From Mycolicibacterium confluentis (lineage in GTDB: Bacteria; Actinomycetota; Actinomycetes; Mycobacteriales; Mycobacteriaceae): a DNA stretch of 64,000 bases. The notes beneath the pieces were generated by a model. It was given only the letters and a program-made list of their open reading frames with translations. It was not told the origin of the DNA and did no database searches. The DNA lies in contig NZ_AP022612.1 in NCBI RefSeq assembly GCF_010729895.1, forward strand, positions 3,596,001 through 3,660,000. The letters run 5' to 3'. This document shows, in pieces, positions 38,246-47,939 of the stretch. Position 1 is the first letter of the stretch, and the number at the start of each line of letters is the position of its first letter. A program made the translations under genes and the position numbers.

Positions 38246-38918
38246 GCGGTCCGGCCTTGTAACCCACTCCTCGAACGGTGAGCACCACCTGCGGGTTCTC
38301 CGGGTCCTTCTCGACCTTGGCGCGCAGGCGCTGGACATGCACGTTCACCAGGCGGGTGTCCGCCGGGTGGCGATAGCCCCACACCTGTTCGAGCAGCACA
38401 TCCCGAGTAAACACCTGCCGCGGTTTGCGGGCCAGCGCGACCAGCAGGTCGAACTCCAGCGGGGTCAGCGACATCTGCTCACCCTGGCGGGTGACCTTGT
38501 GCGCGGGCACGTCGATCTCGACATCGCCGATCGACAGCATCTCGGCCGGCTCGTCCTCATTGCGGCGCAGGCGGGCACGCACGCGCGCCACCAGCTCCTT
38601 GGGTTTGAACGGCTTCATGACGTAGTCGTCGGCGCCCGACTCCAGGCCCAGCACCACGTCGACGGTGTCGGTCTTGGCAGTCAGCATCACGATCGGAACG
38701 CCGGAGTCGGCGCGCAGCACACGGCACACGTCGATGCCGTTCATCCCGGGCAGCATCAGGTCGAGCAGCACCAGGTCTGGACGCAGTTCTCGCACGGCAG
38801 TCAGCGCCTGGGTGCCATCCCCGATGACCGCGGTGTCGAAACCTTCGTTGCGCAAGACGATCGTGAGCATCTCTGCCAACGAAGCGTCGTCATCGACGAC
38901 AAGGATCCTTTGCCTCAT
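38241..38918 (-). CDS. mtrA: Response regulator MtrA
   Basis: A 225-residue OmpR-family regulator. The receiver domain has the acidic pocket VVDDDASL, the phospho-acceptor Asp53 in LVLLDLMLPGMNG, the Thr in VMLTAKTDT and Lys in VMKPFKPKEL. The winged-helix domain ends RLRAKVEKDPENPQVVLTV and binds DNA. ATG 38918 gives 225 residues; an in-frame TTG at 38927 would give the 228 of M. tuberculosis MtrA (MSVMRQ matching MDTMRQ). An 11-bp palindrome (TGGTGTCACCA, 38928-38938) sits just upstream. The divergent neighbour is the EspC-like cassette. Confidence 0.97.
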   Translation of the reverse strand: MRQRILVVDDDASLAEMLTIVLRNEGFDTAVIGDGTQALTAVRELRPDLVLLDLMLPGMNGIDVCRVLRADSGVPIVMLTAKTDTVDVVLGLESGADDYVMKPFKPKELVARVRARLRRNEDEPAEMLSIGDVEIDVPAHKVTRQGEQMSLTPLEFDLLVALARKPRQVFTRDVLLEQVWGYRHPADTRLVNVHVQRLRAKVEKDPENPQVVLTVRGVGYKAGPP

Positions 38919-39091
38919 GACACTCAATGGTGTCACCACTGGGCGGCAAAACAGCGCTGCCACACGCAGCCGTGTCCGGGTAATCCTGGCGAAAAGGTCA
39001 CACCGGCCGAACTTGCTGCCGGAAGACCGCCGCCCGCGGGCTTAGGATTCTGCTGGACGACACAGTGCGCAGCAAAGAGTCTAGGGGGGAC

Positions 39092-39415
39092 ATGGCGCAT
39101 CCGGACCACCTGTCGATGTCGACGTCCGACGTCATCTACTCGGCCGACCACCTCGACTCGATCGCGTTCCGGGCCTCGGCGGAGCGGCGCGCGCTCGCCG
39201 TCGAACTGTCCGGGATGGCGCAAGCGTGGCAATCCGAGGGCAGGCCCGGATTCGTCGCGTTCACCGAGGCCGTGCACCGACAGTCGCAGCGGATCCAGGA
39301 TGAGGTGACCGACGTCGCCGACAAGCTGAGGCACGCCGCGCGCGAGTACACCGCCACGGCAGGCGAAGGCGCCGGGCTTCTCCGCTACCACCACAGCGGG
39401 CCCCCGATCCCGTGA
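39092..39415 (+). CDS. EspC-like (DUF2580) small helical protein, type VII secretion-associated
   Basis: A 107-residue helical protein with a central WQSEG turn (Trp46) between two helices and a second helix rich in Gln, Glu and Arg. This pattern resembles the EspC/WXG100-like small partners of type VII secretion substrates. The C-terminal YxxxD/E secretion motif is not present (Tyr86 is followed by TATA and then GE). ATG 39092 has a GGGGGG-type SD. Its stop overlaps the start of the DUF1023 hydrolase (GTGA), and the three-gene cassette is divergent from mtrA. Confidence 0.65.
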   Translation: MAHPDHLSMSTSDVIYSADHLDSIAFRASAERRALAVELSGMAQAWQSEGRPGFVAFTEAVHRQSQRIQDEVTDVADKLRHAAREYTATAGEGAGLLRYHHSGPPIP

Positions 39416-41211
39416 CGATGTGGCTGCGCCAGATCGAGTCCTGGGACGTCGGTGCGCTCCGCTCGATCGCCGAGGAACTCGACACCGAACTCGAAGCGGC
39501 ACGCAGCGCGGCCGACGAACTCGCCCACGTCGCGCTCCTGCCGGGCTGGGACTCCCCCGCCGCAGACATCGCGCGCGAACGGGTCCGGACCGCGCGGGCC
39601 AACGTCCTCGACGACGCGGCCGTCATCGGCGCCGTCGCGCAGTTGGCCGACGAGACGGCCCAGTCGGTCGCCGAACTGCAGCGCGAGTTGGTCGGCATCC
39701 GCGCCGACATCGCCGCCAGCGACGGGCATCTGCTGCTGTCGGATTCGGGTGAGGTGACCGTCATCGGCTCCGCGGGAGAGATCGCGCAGTGGCGAGACGA
39801 CGCCGAGGAGATCGAGGCCCGCGCGAAGGCGCTGCTGCGACAGGCCGACGACATCGACGCCGACTGTCGCGAGGTGTTCGCCAACATCGCCAAGGGCGAG
39901 GTGACCGCGCAGGGCGCCTCGGACCCCGTGGGCGCCCGCCGTGCGGGTGAACAGCAGTCCGGTCTGTCGGCGCCGTACCCGCCCGAGGGCGACGGCACCC
40001 GCCCGGTCGACGTCACCGCGTGGTGGGAGGCGCTGACGCCCGAGGAGCAGCAGAAGGTCACCCTCGAACACCCCGACTGGCTCGGCAACCGCGACGGGGT
40101 GCCCGTGGCTATCCGCGACAGCGTGAACCGCGGCCTCCTCGACCAGGAGATCGCGGCCGCGCAGGCCGGCGTCGACACCATCCCGACCCGCGAGGAGTAC
40201 CGGCAGCAGCATCCCGGGATGAACGCCGCACAGTTCAACAGCGCGTACTCCGCTCTGGTCTCGGACCGCAGGAGACGCCTGGACGAGGCGCTGGGCGTCA
40301 AGTCCGCGATGTCCTCGCTGGGCCAACTCGACAAGGGCTACGACGACAACCGCTATCTCGTGATGTTCCGGCCGACCGACACCGAACTGCTGGCCGCGGT
40401 CGCGATCGGCAACCCCGACACCGCCACGCATGTCGCCGTCACCACGCCGGGCATGAACACGCATGCCACCTCGCTGCCGGGGATGGCGGCCGAGGCCGTG
40501 GCGCTGCGCGCCGAGGCCCACTTCCAACTCAGCAAGACCGGTTTCGGTGACGAGTCGGTCGCGACGATCGCCTGGTTCGGCTACGACCCGCCCGACGTCG
40601 ACGAGACCGTCGGCGGGGCGGCCCTGGAGAACCGCGCCAACGCGGGCGCGGTGGACCTCGCGCAGTTCTACCGCGGCATCAACGCCACCAACGTCAACGG
40701 ATCCGATGTGCACCTCTCGGCCTTCGGCCATTCCTACGGTTCCACCACCACCGCCCAGGCGCTCAACGAACTCGGTGCCTCCGGCGTAGTCGACGACGCC
40801 GCGTTCTACGGATCCCCGGGCCTGGGCTACGCCAACGAATCGATTCTGGGTATGCCCGCGCTCATCGTCGACGAGGCCCAGCTGCATGTGTCCGACGGGC
40901 ATGCGTACGTCATGTCGGCCGACGGCGACGCGGTGTCCGAGGAGGTCCAGACATGGGGTGTCACCCTCCCGTTCTCGATCGCCGATCTCGGTGGGCATGG
41001 TCCGAATCCGACGTCGCTGCCGCTGGAAAGGCTCTCCACCGACGCCTCCTCCCCCACCTTCGGCGGTCCACGCGAGGCCGCGACCGGTCATTCCGAATAC
41101 CCTCGGCTGGGGACCAACGGCCAACTGCGAACCCCCGGCTACAACCTGGCGATCGTCGCGTCGGGACTGGCCGATCGACGGCCGGAACTGCTCATCCGAG
41201 AAGGAGAATGA
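39412..41211 (+). CDS. DUF1023 alpha/beta hydrolase with WXG-like helical N-terminal domain
   Basis: A 599-residue protein. Residues 1-175 are helical with coiled-coil character and a WXG-like turn (LLPGWDSPAADIA), as in type VII substrates. A linker follows, and from about 310 a DUF1023 alpha/beta-hydrolase domain carries the nucleophile GHSYGS (Ser441) with the likely acid (DGDAVS) and His (GHSEYP). There is no signal peptide, so export would need type VII secretion. GTG 39412 is coupled to the EspC-like gene; ATG 39418 is an alternative. The stop overlaps the lipoprotein start (ATGA). The substrate is unknown; an esterase or toxin-like effector is plausible. Confidence 0.78.
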   Translation: MTMWLRQIESWDVGALRSIAEELDTELEAARSAADELAHVALLPGWDSPAADIARERVRTARANVLDDAAVIGAVAQLADETAQSVAELQRELVGIRADIAASDGHLLLSDSGEVTVIGSAGEIAQWRDDAEEIEARAKALLRQADDIDADCREVFANIAKGEVTAQGASDPVGARRAGEQQSGLSAPYPPEGDGTRPVDVTAWWEALTPEEQQKVTLEHPDWLGNRDGVPVAIRDSVNRGLLDQEIAAAQAGVDTIPTREEYRQQHPGMNAAQFNSAYSALVSDRRRRLDEALGVKSAMSSLGQLDKGYDDNRYLVMFRPTDTELLAAVAIGNPDTATHVAVTTPGMNTHATSLPGMAAEAVALRAEAHFQLSKTGFGDESVATIAWFGYDPPDVDETVGGAALENRANAGAVDLAQFYRGINATNVNGSDVHLSAFGHSYGSTTTAQALNELGASGVVDDAAFYGSPGLGYANESILGMPALIVDEAQLHVSDGHAYVMSADGDAVSEEVQTWGVTLPFSIADLGGHGPNPTSLPLERLSTDASSPTFGGPREAATGHSEYPRLGTNGQLRTPGYNLAIVASGLADRRPELLIREGE

Positions 41212-41783
41212 CGGTGCTGGGTCCAGGACTGCGCACAGTAGTCGCGGCGGGCACCGCCCTGGCCGTGCTCACCGCCTGCGGTGAGCCCGACTCACCGATA
41301 CTCAACAAGGACGCAATCCCCATGGATCTCAGCACGCTGCCGACCCTGAAGCAGACGCAGAACCAGATGCTCGGTCTGATCGACCAGGTCCGCCTGCGGA
41401 TCACCGCGGAGGCCCCGCAGGCCGGTGCATGGCACTGGGCCCACGACTGGTCCGGTTCGGGCTGTGAGGACGACGCCGGAGGTTCGGGAATCGCGCTGTA
41501 CTTCCCGGACCTGACGGCGCAGTACGGCCTGAGCACCGAGGAATGGGATCGCGTGCTTCCCGCCGTCACGGCACTGGCCGCCGACGCAGGCCTGACCGAC
41601 ATCGCGATGCCGCAGAACAGCGACACCAATCACGACGCGCGGTTCACCAGTGGCGACGGGCGCGAACTGCTCGTCGGGTCATCGGTCGCGACAGTCATCA
41701 CCGCGAGGATCTCGTGCCGGCGCGAGGGTGGGGAACCCATCGACGTCGACGGCGTCATCCCGATGCCGCCCGATCCAGCGTGA
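41208..41783 (+). CDS. LppA-like lipoprotein
   Basis: A 191-residue lipoprotein with signal peptide and lipobox LTAC (Cys24), followed by a soluble domain with WHWAHDWSGSGCEDD, ALYFPDLTAQ and a later Cys (RISCRREGG), resembling LppA/LppB (Rv2543/Rv2544) of M. tuberculosis. AAGGAG (41201-41206) sits too close to ATG 41208 but 7 nt before GTG 41214, so translation may start at either. It closes the EspC-like/DUF1023/lipoprotein cassette, coupled by ATGA, and overlaps the convergent tmk gene by 29 nt. A periplasmic immunity or receptor role is inference. Confidence 0.72.
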   Translation: MTVLGPGLRTVVAAGTALAVLTACGEPDSPILNKDAIPMDLSTLPTLKQTQNQMLGLIDQVRLRITAEAPQAGAWHWAHDWSGSGCEDDAGGSGIALYFPDLTAQYGLSTEEWDRVLPAVTALAADAGLTDIAMPQNSDTNHDARFTSGDGRELLVGSSVATVITARISCRREGGEPIDVDGVIPMPPDPA

Positions 41784-42396
41784 TCGCGAGGTCGCGCGCG
41801 TCGGTGTCGGGCAGGATGCGCCGCCAGGGCCCGGCCCAGTTCGCGTCGGCCAGTTGCGAGTACACCGCGCCCGTGCGCTGCTGCAGATCGTCGTCGCGCT
41901 CGTAGGCGTCGCGCGCCCGCCCGGCCTCGTGCTGGGCGCGATGACGCGCCCGCTGCGCCGCGAGCTCCACCGGAACATCAAGCAGCAGTTGAAGATCCGG
42001 CGCTGGAAGCCTGAAGCGGCCGAACTCCAGGCGGTGCACCCAGTCCACCACCTCGCCGTCGGCGCCCTGCCGCAGACGGGCCGCACTGTAGGCCGCGTTG
42101 GACGCCACGTAGCGGTCCAGGATCAGCACGTCGTGACTCGCGCGCACCTCGGCGATCTGCTCGAGCGCACCGGCGCGGTCCAGCGCGAACAGCATCGCCA
42201 TCGCGTAGACCGACTCCGCGAGGTCACCGTGCTCACCGTGCAGGGCCTCGGCCGCGACGTCGGCGTGCACGGACTGGCCATATCTCGGAAACGCCAACGT
42301 GGCCACCGATTTTCCGGACTCTTCGAAACCGGCCCGCAGACCCTGTGCCAGCGTGCGCTTGCCCGCGCCGTCAAGGCCCTCAATGACGATCAACAC
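41755..42396 (-). CDS. tmk: Thymidylate kinase
   Basis: A 213-residue enzyme phosphorylating dTMP to dTDP. The P-loop is VIEGLDGAGKRTLA (a mycobacterial variant), followed by FPRYGQSVHADV, the DRYVASNAAY (DRY) motif and the lid region RARHRAQHEAGRARDAYE. The GTG at 42396 has TAAGCT 7 nt upstream (overlapping the lipase stop) and no SD, indicating a leaderless transcript. It lies downstream of the lipase and is convergent with the cassette lipoprotein. Confidence 0.93.
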   Translation of the reverse strand: MLIVIEGLDGAGKRTLAQGLRAGFEESGKSVATLAFPRYGQSVHADVAAEALHGEHGDLAESVYAMAMLFALDRAGALEQIAEVRASHDVLILDRYVASNAAYSAARLRQGADGEVVDWVHRLEFGRFRLPAPDLQLLLDVPVELAAQRARHRAQHEAGRARDAYERDDDLQQRTGAVYSQLADANWAGPWRRILPDTDARDLAITLDRAASG

Positions 42397-42406
42397 GGGC
42401 GCAAGC

Positions 42407-43723
42407 TTAGAACTGCCCGCAGTTCGGCGCGGTCGGCACACCGTTGAACCGGTCGGCGATCCACTGCATGGCCGGTTCGCCGTCGACGAGCATGGGCAGT
42501 CCGTGGTTGACGATGGCCTTGTTCAGGAATGGTGGCTGCTCGTTGGTGCGGAACTCGACGTCGACCCCCATGGCGCACCAGTCCCGACCGAGTTGGTTCG
42601 CTGCCGTCCACGGCACCAGGGGGTCGAATCGGTTGATGTTGATCAGCACCGGGGAGTTCGGCCGCAGCGTGCCGATTCGCTGCAGTTCGAACAGTCCACG
42701 GAAGGGCTCCTGCCGCATCATCTCATCGACCGGCTCGGTGAAGTAGGGCTGCAGATGCCGAAACATGAACTTGGTCAACGTTTCCGCGACACACTGGTTC
42801 TTGGTCTTGTACAGCAGGTCCTCACCGCGCGGCGTGAGCTTCGACCGGATCGCGGCCTCGGCCTCGGGGTAGGTCTGGATGACGCTGTTCAGCGCGTACC
42901 CCACCGCACCCACCAAGGCGCTGCCGTCGGCGTAGGGCATCATCTCGGCCAGATTCGCCGGGGGCGCGCCCGCGTAACTGCCGACGATGTTGAGTTCCGG
43001 CGCGTAACTGGGCGCCAGTTCCGCGGCCGACGCCGACGCCCCACCACCCTGTGAGTAACCCCAGAACGCCGTCGGCCCGTCGGGCGTCAACGACGTGTCC
43101 GGAAGCAGTCGCGCGGCGCGCGCCGCGTCGAGCATCGCGTGCCCCTGCGACAGTCGGTTGACGTAGGTGTGGACGGTGCCGAGCGTGCCCAGGCCCTCGT
43201 AGTCGGTCATCAGGATCGCGAAACCGCGCGCCACCATGGTCGAGACGAACAGTTCCTCGTAGTTGAAGGCGATGTCCAGGTACGGCGACCAGTGGATGCC
43301 CTGGTTGAACTGCCGCGACGGCGCGCACTGGTCGCCCTGGCCCTGCGTGCCGGGCCCGTACACGATCAGCGGACGCGGCCCCTGCCCCGGCCAGTCGTTG
43401 AAGGGCTCGAAATACGTTCCGGTGACGGCGTTCGCGTTGCCGCGCGCGTCGGTGCTGCGGTACATGACCCGGGTTCCCGTGGCCATGATCATCCCGAGTT
43501 CTCCGGAGGGTTCCAGCACCAACCGTGAGGGTTCGGTCCGGATCAGCTCCCCCGGCCGGCTCTCCGGCAACGGATTCGGTGGCGTGTAGAACTCGGTGTA
43601 CTCGTCCTCGTTGTAGTACGGATACCAGTCCCGGTCAGCCGATGCGAGTGGGAAACCCGTTGCCGTACAACCGATGACCATCCAGAGGAAAAGACCACTG
43701 ACGGCCGCCCCAACTCGTCGCAT
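42407..43723 (-). CDS. Secreted LIP-family lipase/esterase
   Basis: A 438-residue secreted hydrolase. It has an N-terminal signal peptide (about 1-30, MRRVGAAVSGLFLWMVIGC onward; a lipobox-like VIGC at about 19 means it could be a lipoprotein) and an alpha/beta-hydrolase domain of the secretory lipase (LIP) family. The nucleophile elbow is FWGYSQGGGAS, with the catalytic Asp in INRFDPLVPW and His in IVNHGLPMLV. It should act on extracellular or cell-wall lipids. The substrate is not known. I recall no counterpart between tmk and sahH in M. tuberculosis. It ends directly before tmk. Confidence 0.85.
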   Translation of the reverse strand: MRRVGAAVSGLFLWMVIGCTATGFPLASADRDWYPYYNEDEYTEFYTPPNPLPESRPGELIRTEPSRLVLEPSGELGMIMATGTRVMYRSTDARGNANAVTGTYFEPFNDWPGQGPRPLIVYGPGTQGQGDQCAPSRQFNQGIHWSPYLDIAFNYEELFVSTMVARGFAILMTDYEGLGTLGTVHTYVNRLSQGHAMLDAARAARLLPDTSLTPDGPTAFWGYSQGGGASASAAELAPSYAPELNIVGSYAGAPPANLAEMMPYADGSALVGAVGYALNSVIQTYPEAEAAIRSKLTPRGEDLLYKTKNQCVAETLTKFMFRHLQPYFTEPVDEMMRQEPFRGLFELQRIGTLRPNSPVLININRFDPLVPWTAANQLGRDWCAMGVDVEFRTNEQPPFLNKAIVNHGLPMLVDGEPAMQWIADRFNGVPTAPNCGQF

Positions 43724-43785
43724 CCGCGGACAGTACCAAACAGTATGGGAAGCCCGCGGGGCACCGACGAATTCCGTAGGCCAAA

Positions 43786-43826
43786 ACAGAACGGGCCCGC
43801 ACCTGATCGGTGCGGGCCCGCTCTGT
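43786..43826 (-). terminator. Hairpin terminator of sahH
   Basis: On the sahH strand CGGGCCCGCACC (43809-43820) pairs with its complement at 43792-43803 around a 5-nt loop, extended by ACAGA/TCTGT. TTCTGTTTT-type sequence follows, so it looks like a U-rich intrinsic terminator. Confidence 0.8.
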
Positions 43827-43835
43827 GAAAAGTGC

Positions 43836-45293
<1,458 letters not shown>

Positions 45294-45400
45294 ACGGAAT
45301 GGTTTCCTTACAGGTCCGGTTTGCTCAGCGTGTTACACGTTAGACCGCCCCCGACGCGCGTCGGGGCGGAGGCCACGCGGTGGCCAGCACCTACGCACGG

Positions 45401-46048
45401 TCAATCGGTCTGAATGACACCGTACCGTTCGGCGAACGGCGTCATGAGCCTTGCCAGATCTCCGGCCACATCGTGGTCGGACTCCGGCGGCATCGAGACG
45501 TAGCTCAGGGCCAGACGCACGATGGCGCGCGCCAGCACGCCAGCGTTCTCCTCCGAGGTCTTGATCCAGCTGTTGAGGAAGATCTCGGACAGCTTGGTCG
45601 AGGCACGAGTGATGATCGGCGCGCTGTCGGTGGTGATGATCTGCAGCAGGTCCGGCTTGGCCACGCCGCTGAGCAGGGAGATCACCAGCGGGTCGGCGGC
45701 GGATTCGGTGAAGAAGGAGCGGAATCCCTCGTGGAACGCGGTGTTCACCTGCCCGATGTTGTTGTCCACCGCATCGCCCACGGCGTCGACCAGGCGATCG
45801 GCCAGTCGCAGTGCGTACCCCTGCGCCAGGCCCTGCCGGGAGCCGAACTCGTTGTAGATGGTCTGCCGGCTGACCCCGGCCGCCTTGGCGACGTCAGAGA
45901 GCGTGATCGATGACCAGTCGTTGATCAGCAGCAGATCGCGCATGGCGTCGAGCACCATGTCGCGCAGCAGACCACGGGAGGCCTCGGCATAGGGGACGCG
46001 CGCCGATCCATCCCGTCGGCTGCCGGGCCGGCGCGAAATACTGCTCAC
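45401..46048 (-). CDS. TetR-family regulator of the alkane operon (Rv3249c-like)
   Basis: A 215-residue repressor-type protein with a TetR helix-turn-helix (SSITLSDVAKAAGVSRQTIYNEF, about residues 45-70) and a helical ligand domain. It is the last gene of the alkB-rubA-rubB unit, 38 nt after rubB, so it likely controls that operon. GTG 46048 was chosen; a TTG 18 nt further upstream is possible. A perfect 10-bp palindrome over the -35 box of alkB is the obvious operator candidate. Confidence 0.85.
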   Translation of the reverse strand: MSSISRRPGSRRDGSARVPYAEASRGLLRDMVLDAMRDLLLINDWSSITLSDVAKAAGVSRQTIYNEFGSRQGLAQGYALRLADRLVDAVGDAVDNNIGQVNTAFHEGFRSFFTESAADPLVISLLSGVAKPDLLQIITTDSAPIITRASTKLSEIFLNSWIKTSEENAGVLARAIVRLALSYVSMPPESDHDVAGDLARLMTPFAERYGVIQTD

Positions 46049-46104
46049 CTGGGCGAGACTAGTCAAGATCCTGCCGTTTCGGTTCGCTCACGCCGTCATG
46101 TCGG

Positions 46105-46287
46105 TCACGACCTGGCGACTTCGACCATCTCGAAGTCCGACTTGGCCGCGCCGCAGTCGGGGCAGCTCCAGTCGTCGGGGATGTCGTCCCACCGGGTTCC
46201 CGGCGCGATGCCGTCCTCGGGCCAGCCCTTGGCCTCGTCGTACTCGAATCCGCACTGCACGCACACGAACAGCCTGTAGTCGTTCAC
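46105..46287 (-). CDS. rubB: Rubredoxin RubB
   Basis: A 60-residue one-iron electron carrier with the two CxxC pairs (Cys9/Cys12 and Cys42/Cys45) and the conserved [13 protein letters not shown]. It feeds electrons to the alkane hydroxylase. The GTG start overlaps the rubA stop by 4 nt. Its length agrees with what I recall for mycobacterial RubB. Confidence 0.95.
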   Translation of the reverse strand: MNDYRLFVCVQCGFEYDEAKGWPEDGIAPGTRWDDIPDDWSCPDCGAAKSDFEMVEVARS

Positions 46288-46457
46288 TGGGTCACCCCTG
46301 TCAGTTCGAAATCGATCTTCTCGCGCACCCCGCAGTCGGGGCAGGTCCAGTCGTCGGGAATCGCGTCCCACGTCGTCCCGGGCGGAAAGCCCTCCCGCGC
46401 AGCACCTTCGGCCTCGTCGTAGACGTAGTCACAGACAGGGCAGCGGTAACTGCTCAT
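46284..46457 (-). CDS. rubA: Rubredoxin RubA
   Basis: A 57-residue rubredoxin with Cys6/Cys9 and Cys39/Cys42 around an Fe site and the [13 protein letters not shown] motif. Its start overlaps the alkB stop (ATGA) and its stop overlaps the rubB start (GTGA), so the three proteins are translationally coupled. Two rubredoxins beside AlkB are typical of actinobacteria; one often serves AlkB and the other the reductase. Confidence 0.95.
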   Translation of the reverse strand: MSSYRCPVCDYVYDEAEGAAREGFPPGTTWDAIPDDWTCPDCGVREKIDFELTGVTQ

Positions 46458-47671
46458 ACCGTCGCCTCGGACCGCCCGTACTTCGCCAGCACCGCCTCGC
46501 GCACGCGCGGGTGGATGTTGACCCGGCTCAGGTCGCCTTCGTAGTGCGCGAGCACGCGCTGGTCCATGACGCGGCGCCACAGCGGCGGGAAGTAGGTCAG
46601 CGCGATCATCGACGCATATCCGCTGGGAAGGTTCGGGGCGCCGTCCATGCTGCGCAGCGTCTGGTAGCGCCGGGTCGGATTGGCGTGGTGATCGCTGTGC
46701 CGCTGCAGGTGGTAGAGGAACAGGTTGGTCACGATGTGATCGGAGTTCCAGCTGTGCTCAGGGGTGCAGCGCTCGTAGCGCCCGCTGGCGGTCTTCTGGC
46801 GCAGCAGGCCGTAGTGCTCGAGGTAGTTCACGGTTTCCAGCAGCGTGAATCCGAAGACCGCCGAGATGACGATGTACGGAATCAGAGCCAGGCCGAACAC
46901 CGCGATCAGCGCGCCGTAGAGCACCACCGACATCACCCACGCGTTGAGCACGTCGTTGGACCAGTGCCACGTGCTCTTGCCGGCCCGGTCCAGGCGCTTG
47001 GCCTCCAACTCCCACGACGACTTGAGGCTGCCCCACACGCTGCGCGGCAGAAACTCCCAGAACGTCTCACCGAAGCGCGCGGACGCCGGGTCTTCCGGGG
47101 TGGCGACGCGCACGTGGTGGCCGCGGTTGTGCTCGATGTAGAAGTGGCCGTAGCAGGTCTGCGCCAGGGTGATCTTCGACAGCCAGCGCTCCAGCGAGTC
47201 CTTCTTGTGTCCCAGTTCGTGCGCGGTGTTGATGCCGATGCCGCCCAGCACACCGACCGAGAGCGCCAGGCCGATCTTGGTGGCCCAGTTCAGCCCGCCG
47301 TCAAAGCCCAGCCAACCCAGGTCCGACGCGGTGAACAGGTAGGCGCCGAAGATCACGCTGGCGTACTGGAACGGGATGTAGACGTAGGTGCAGTACCGGT
47401 AGTACTTGTCGTTCTCCAGTCGCTCCATCACCTCGTCCGGCGGGTTCTGGCCGTCGGGGCCGAACTTGAGGTCCAGCAGTGGCAGCAGGACGTAGAGCAG
47501 GATCGGGCCAATCCAGAACGGGACCATGGCCGCGACGTGCCAGCCCGCATTGTTGAGCGCCCACACCAGCGGCAGCATCACGAACAGTGCGGTGGGCGCG
47601 ATCAGGCCCATCAGCCATAGGTGGCGTTTCTTGTCGCGCCAGACTTCGGGATTGGCTTCCAGCGATGTCAC
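46454..47671 (-). CDS. alkB: Alkane 1-monooxygenase AlkB
   Basis: A 405-residue integral membrane diiron hydroxylase that oxidises medium-chain n-alkanes to 1-alkanols. It shows about six hydrophobic helices and the His boxes HELGH (151-155), EHNRGHH (180-186) and LQRHSDHH near residue 330, plus the NYLEHYGL signature. The GTG at 47671 has AAGGAGG 6-7 nt upstream, one of the best SDs in the window. A promoter and palindrome lie at 47711-47743. With rubA and rubB it makes up the hydroxylation system; no rubredoxin reductase gene is adjacent. Confidence 0.96.
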   Translation of the reverse strand: MTSLEANPEVWRDKKRHLWLMGLIAPTALFVMLPLVWALNNAGWHVAAMVPFWIGPILLYVLLPLLDLKFGPDGQNPPDEVMERLENDKYYRYCTYVYIPFQYASVIFGAYLFTASDLGWLGFDGGLNWATKIGLALSVGVLGGIGINTAHELGHKKDSLERWLSKITLAQTCYGHFYIEHNRGHHVRVATPEDPASARFGETFWEFLPRSVWGSLKSSWELEAKRLDRAGKSTWHWSNDVLNAWVMSVVLYGALIAVFGLALIPYIVISAVFGFTLLETVNYLEHYGLLRQKTASGRYERCTPEHSWNSDHIVTNLFLYHLQRHSDHHANPTRRYQTLRSMDGAPNLPSGYASMIALTYFPPLWRRVMDQRVLAHYEGDLSRVNIHPRVREAVLAKYGRSEATV

Positions 47672-47710
47672 GGGGCACCTCCTTGTGAGAGCGGTCACGT
47701 CGATACCTGG

Positions 47711-47743
47711 ACTATATGCGGTTGTTTGTCGCCTGTCTAGACA
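47711..47743 (-). promoter_or_regulatory. alkB promoter with palindromic operator over the -35 box
   Basis: On the reverse strand TAGACA (47734-47739) and TATAGT (47711-47716) are separated by exactly 17 nt, a good -35/-10 pair. The -35 lies inside a perfect palindrome TGTCTAGACA (47734-47743). A repressor bound there would block RNA polymerase. The leader to the alkB start is about 32 nt. The rest of 47672-47939 shows no gene. Confidence 0.65.
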
Positions 47744-47939
47744 TTGGATGCCTTTTTGTAAACCCGATGCAGGCATGACGGGGCGTGAGCTGGGTGTTTC
47801 TTGCATTGCAGAGCCTGTCAGGCCGTGTGCTTGGCAGGGAGCACAGCCGTTTCCCGCCCACCGTGCAGCCACGTACACATTTCGGGCCCCAACCCGTACG
47901 TCAGTGCACGCTGGGTGTCGCGCGCCCCAGCCGCAGGAA

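Noticed and set aside
45294..45400. SAH-type riboswitch upstream of sahH
   Set aside because: Only a GC palindrome (45349-45366) and an SD are visible; I could not build a conserved riboswitch core. The palindrome looks like a terminator of the upstream TetR gene.
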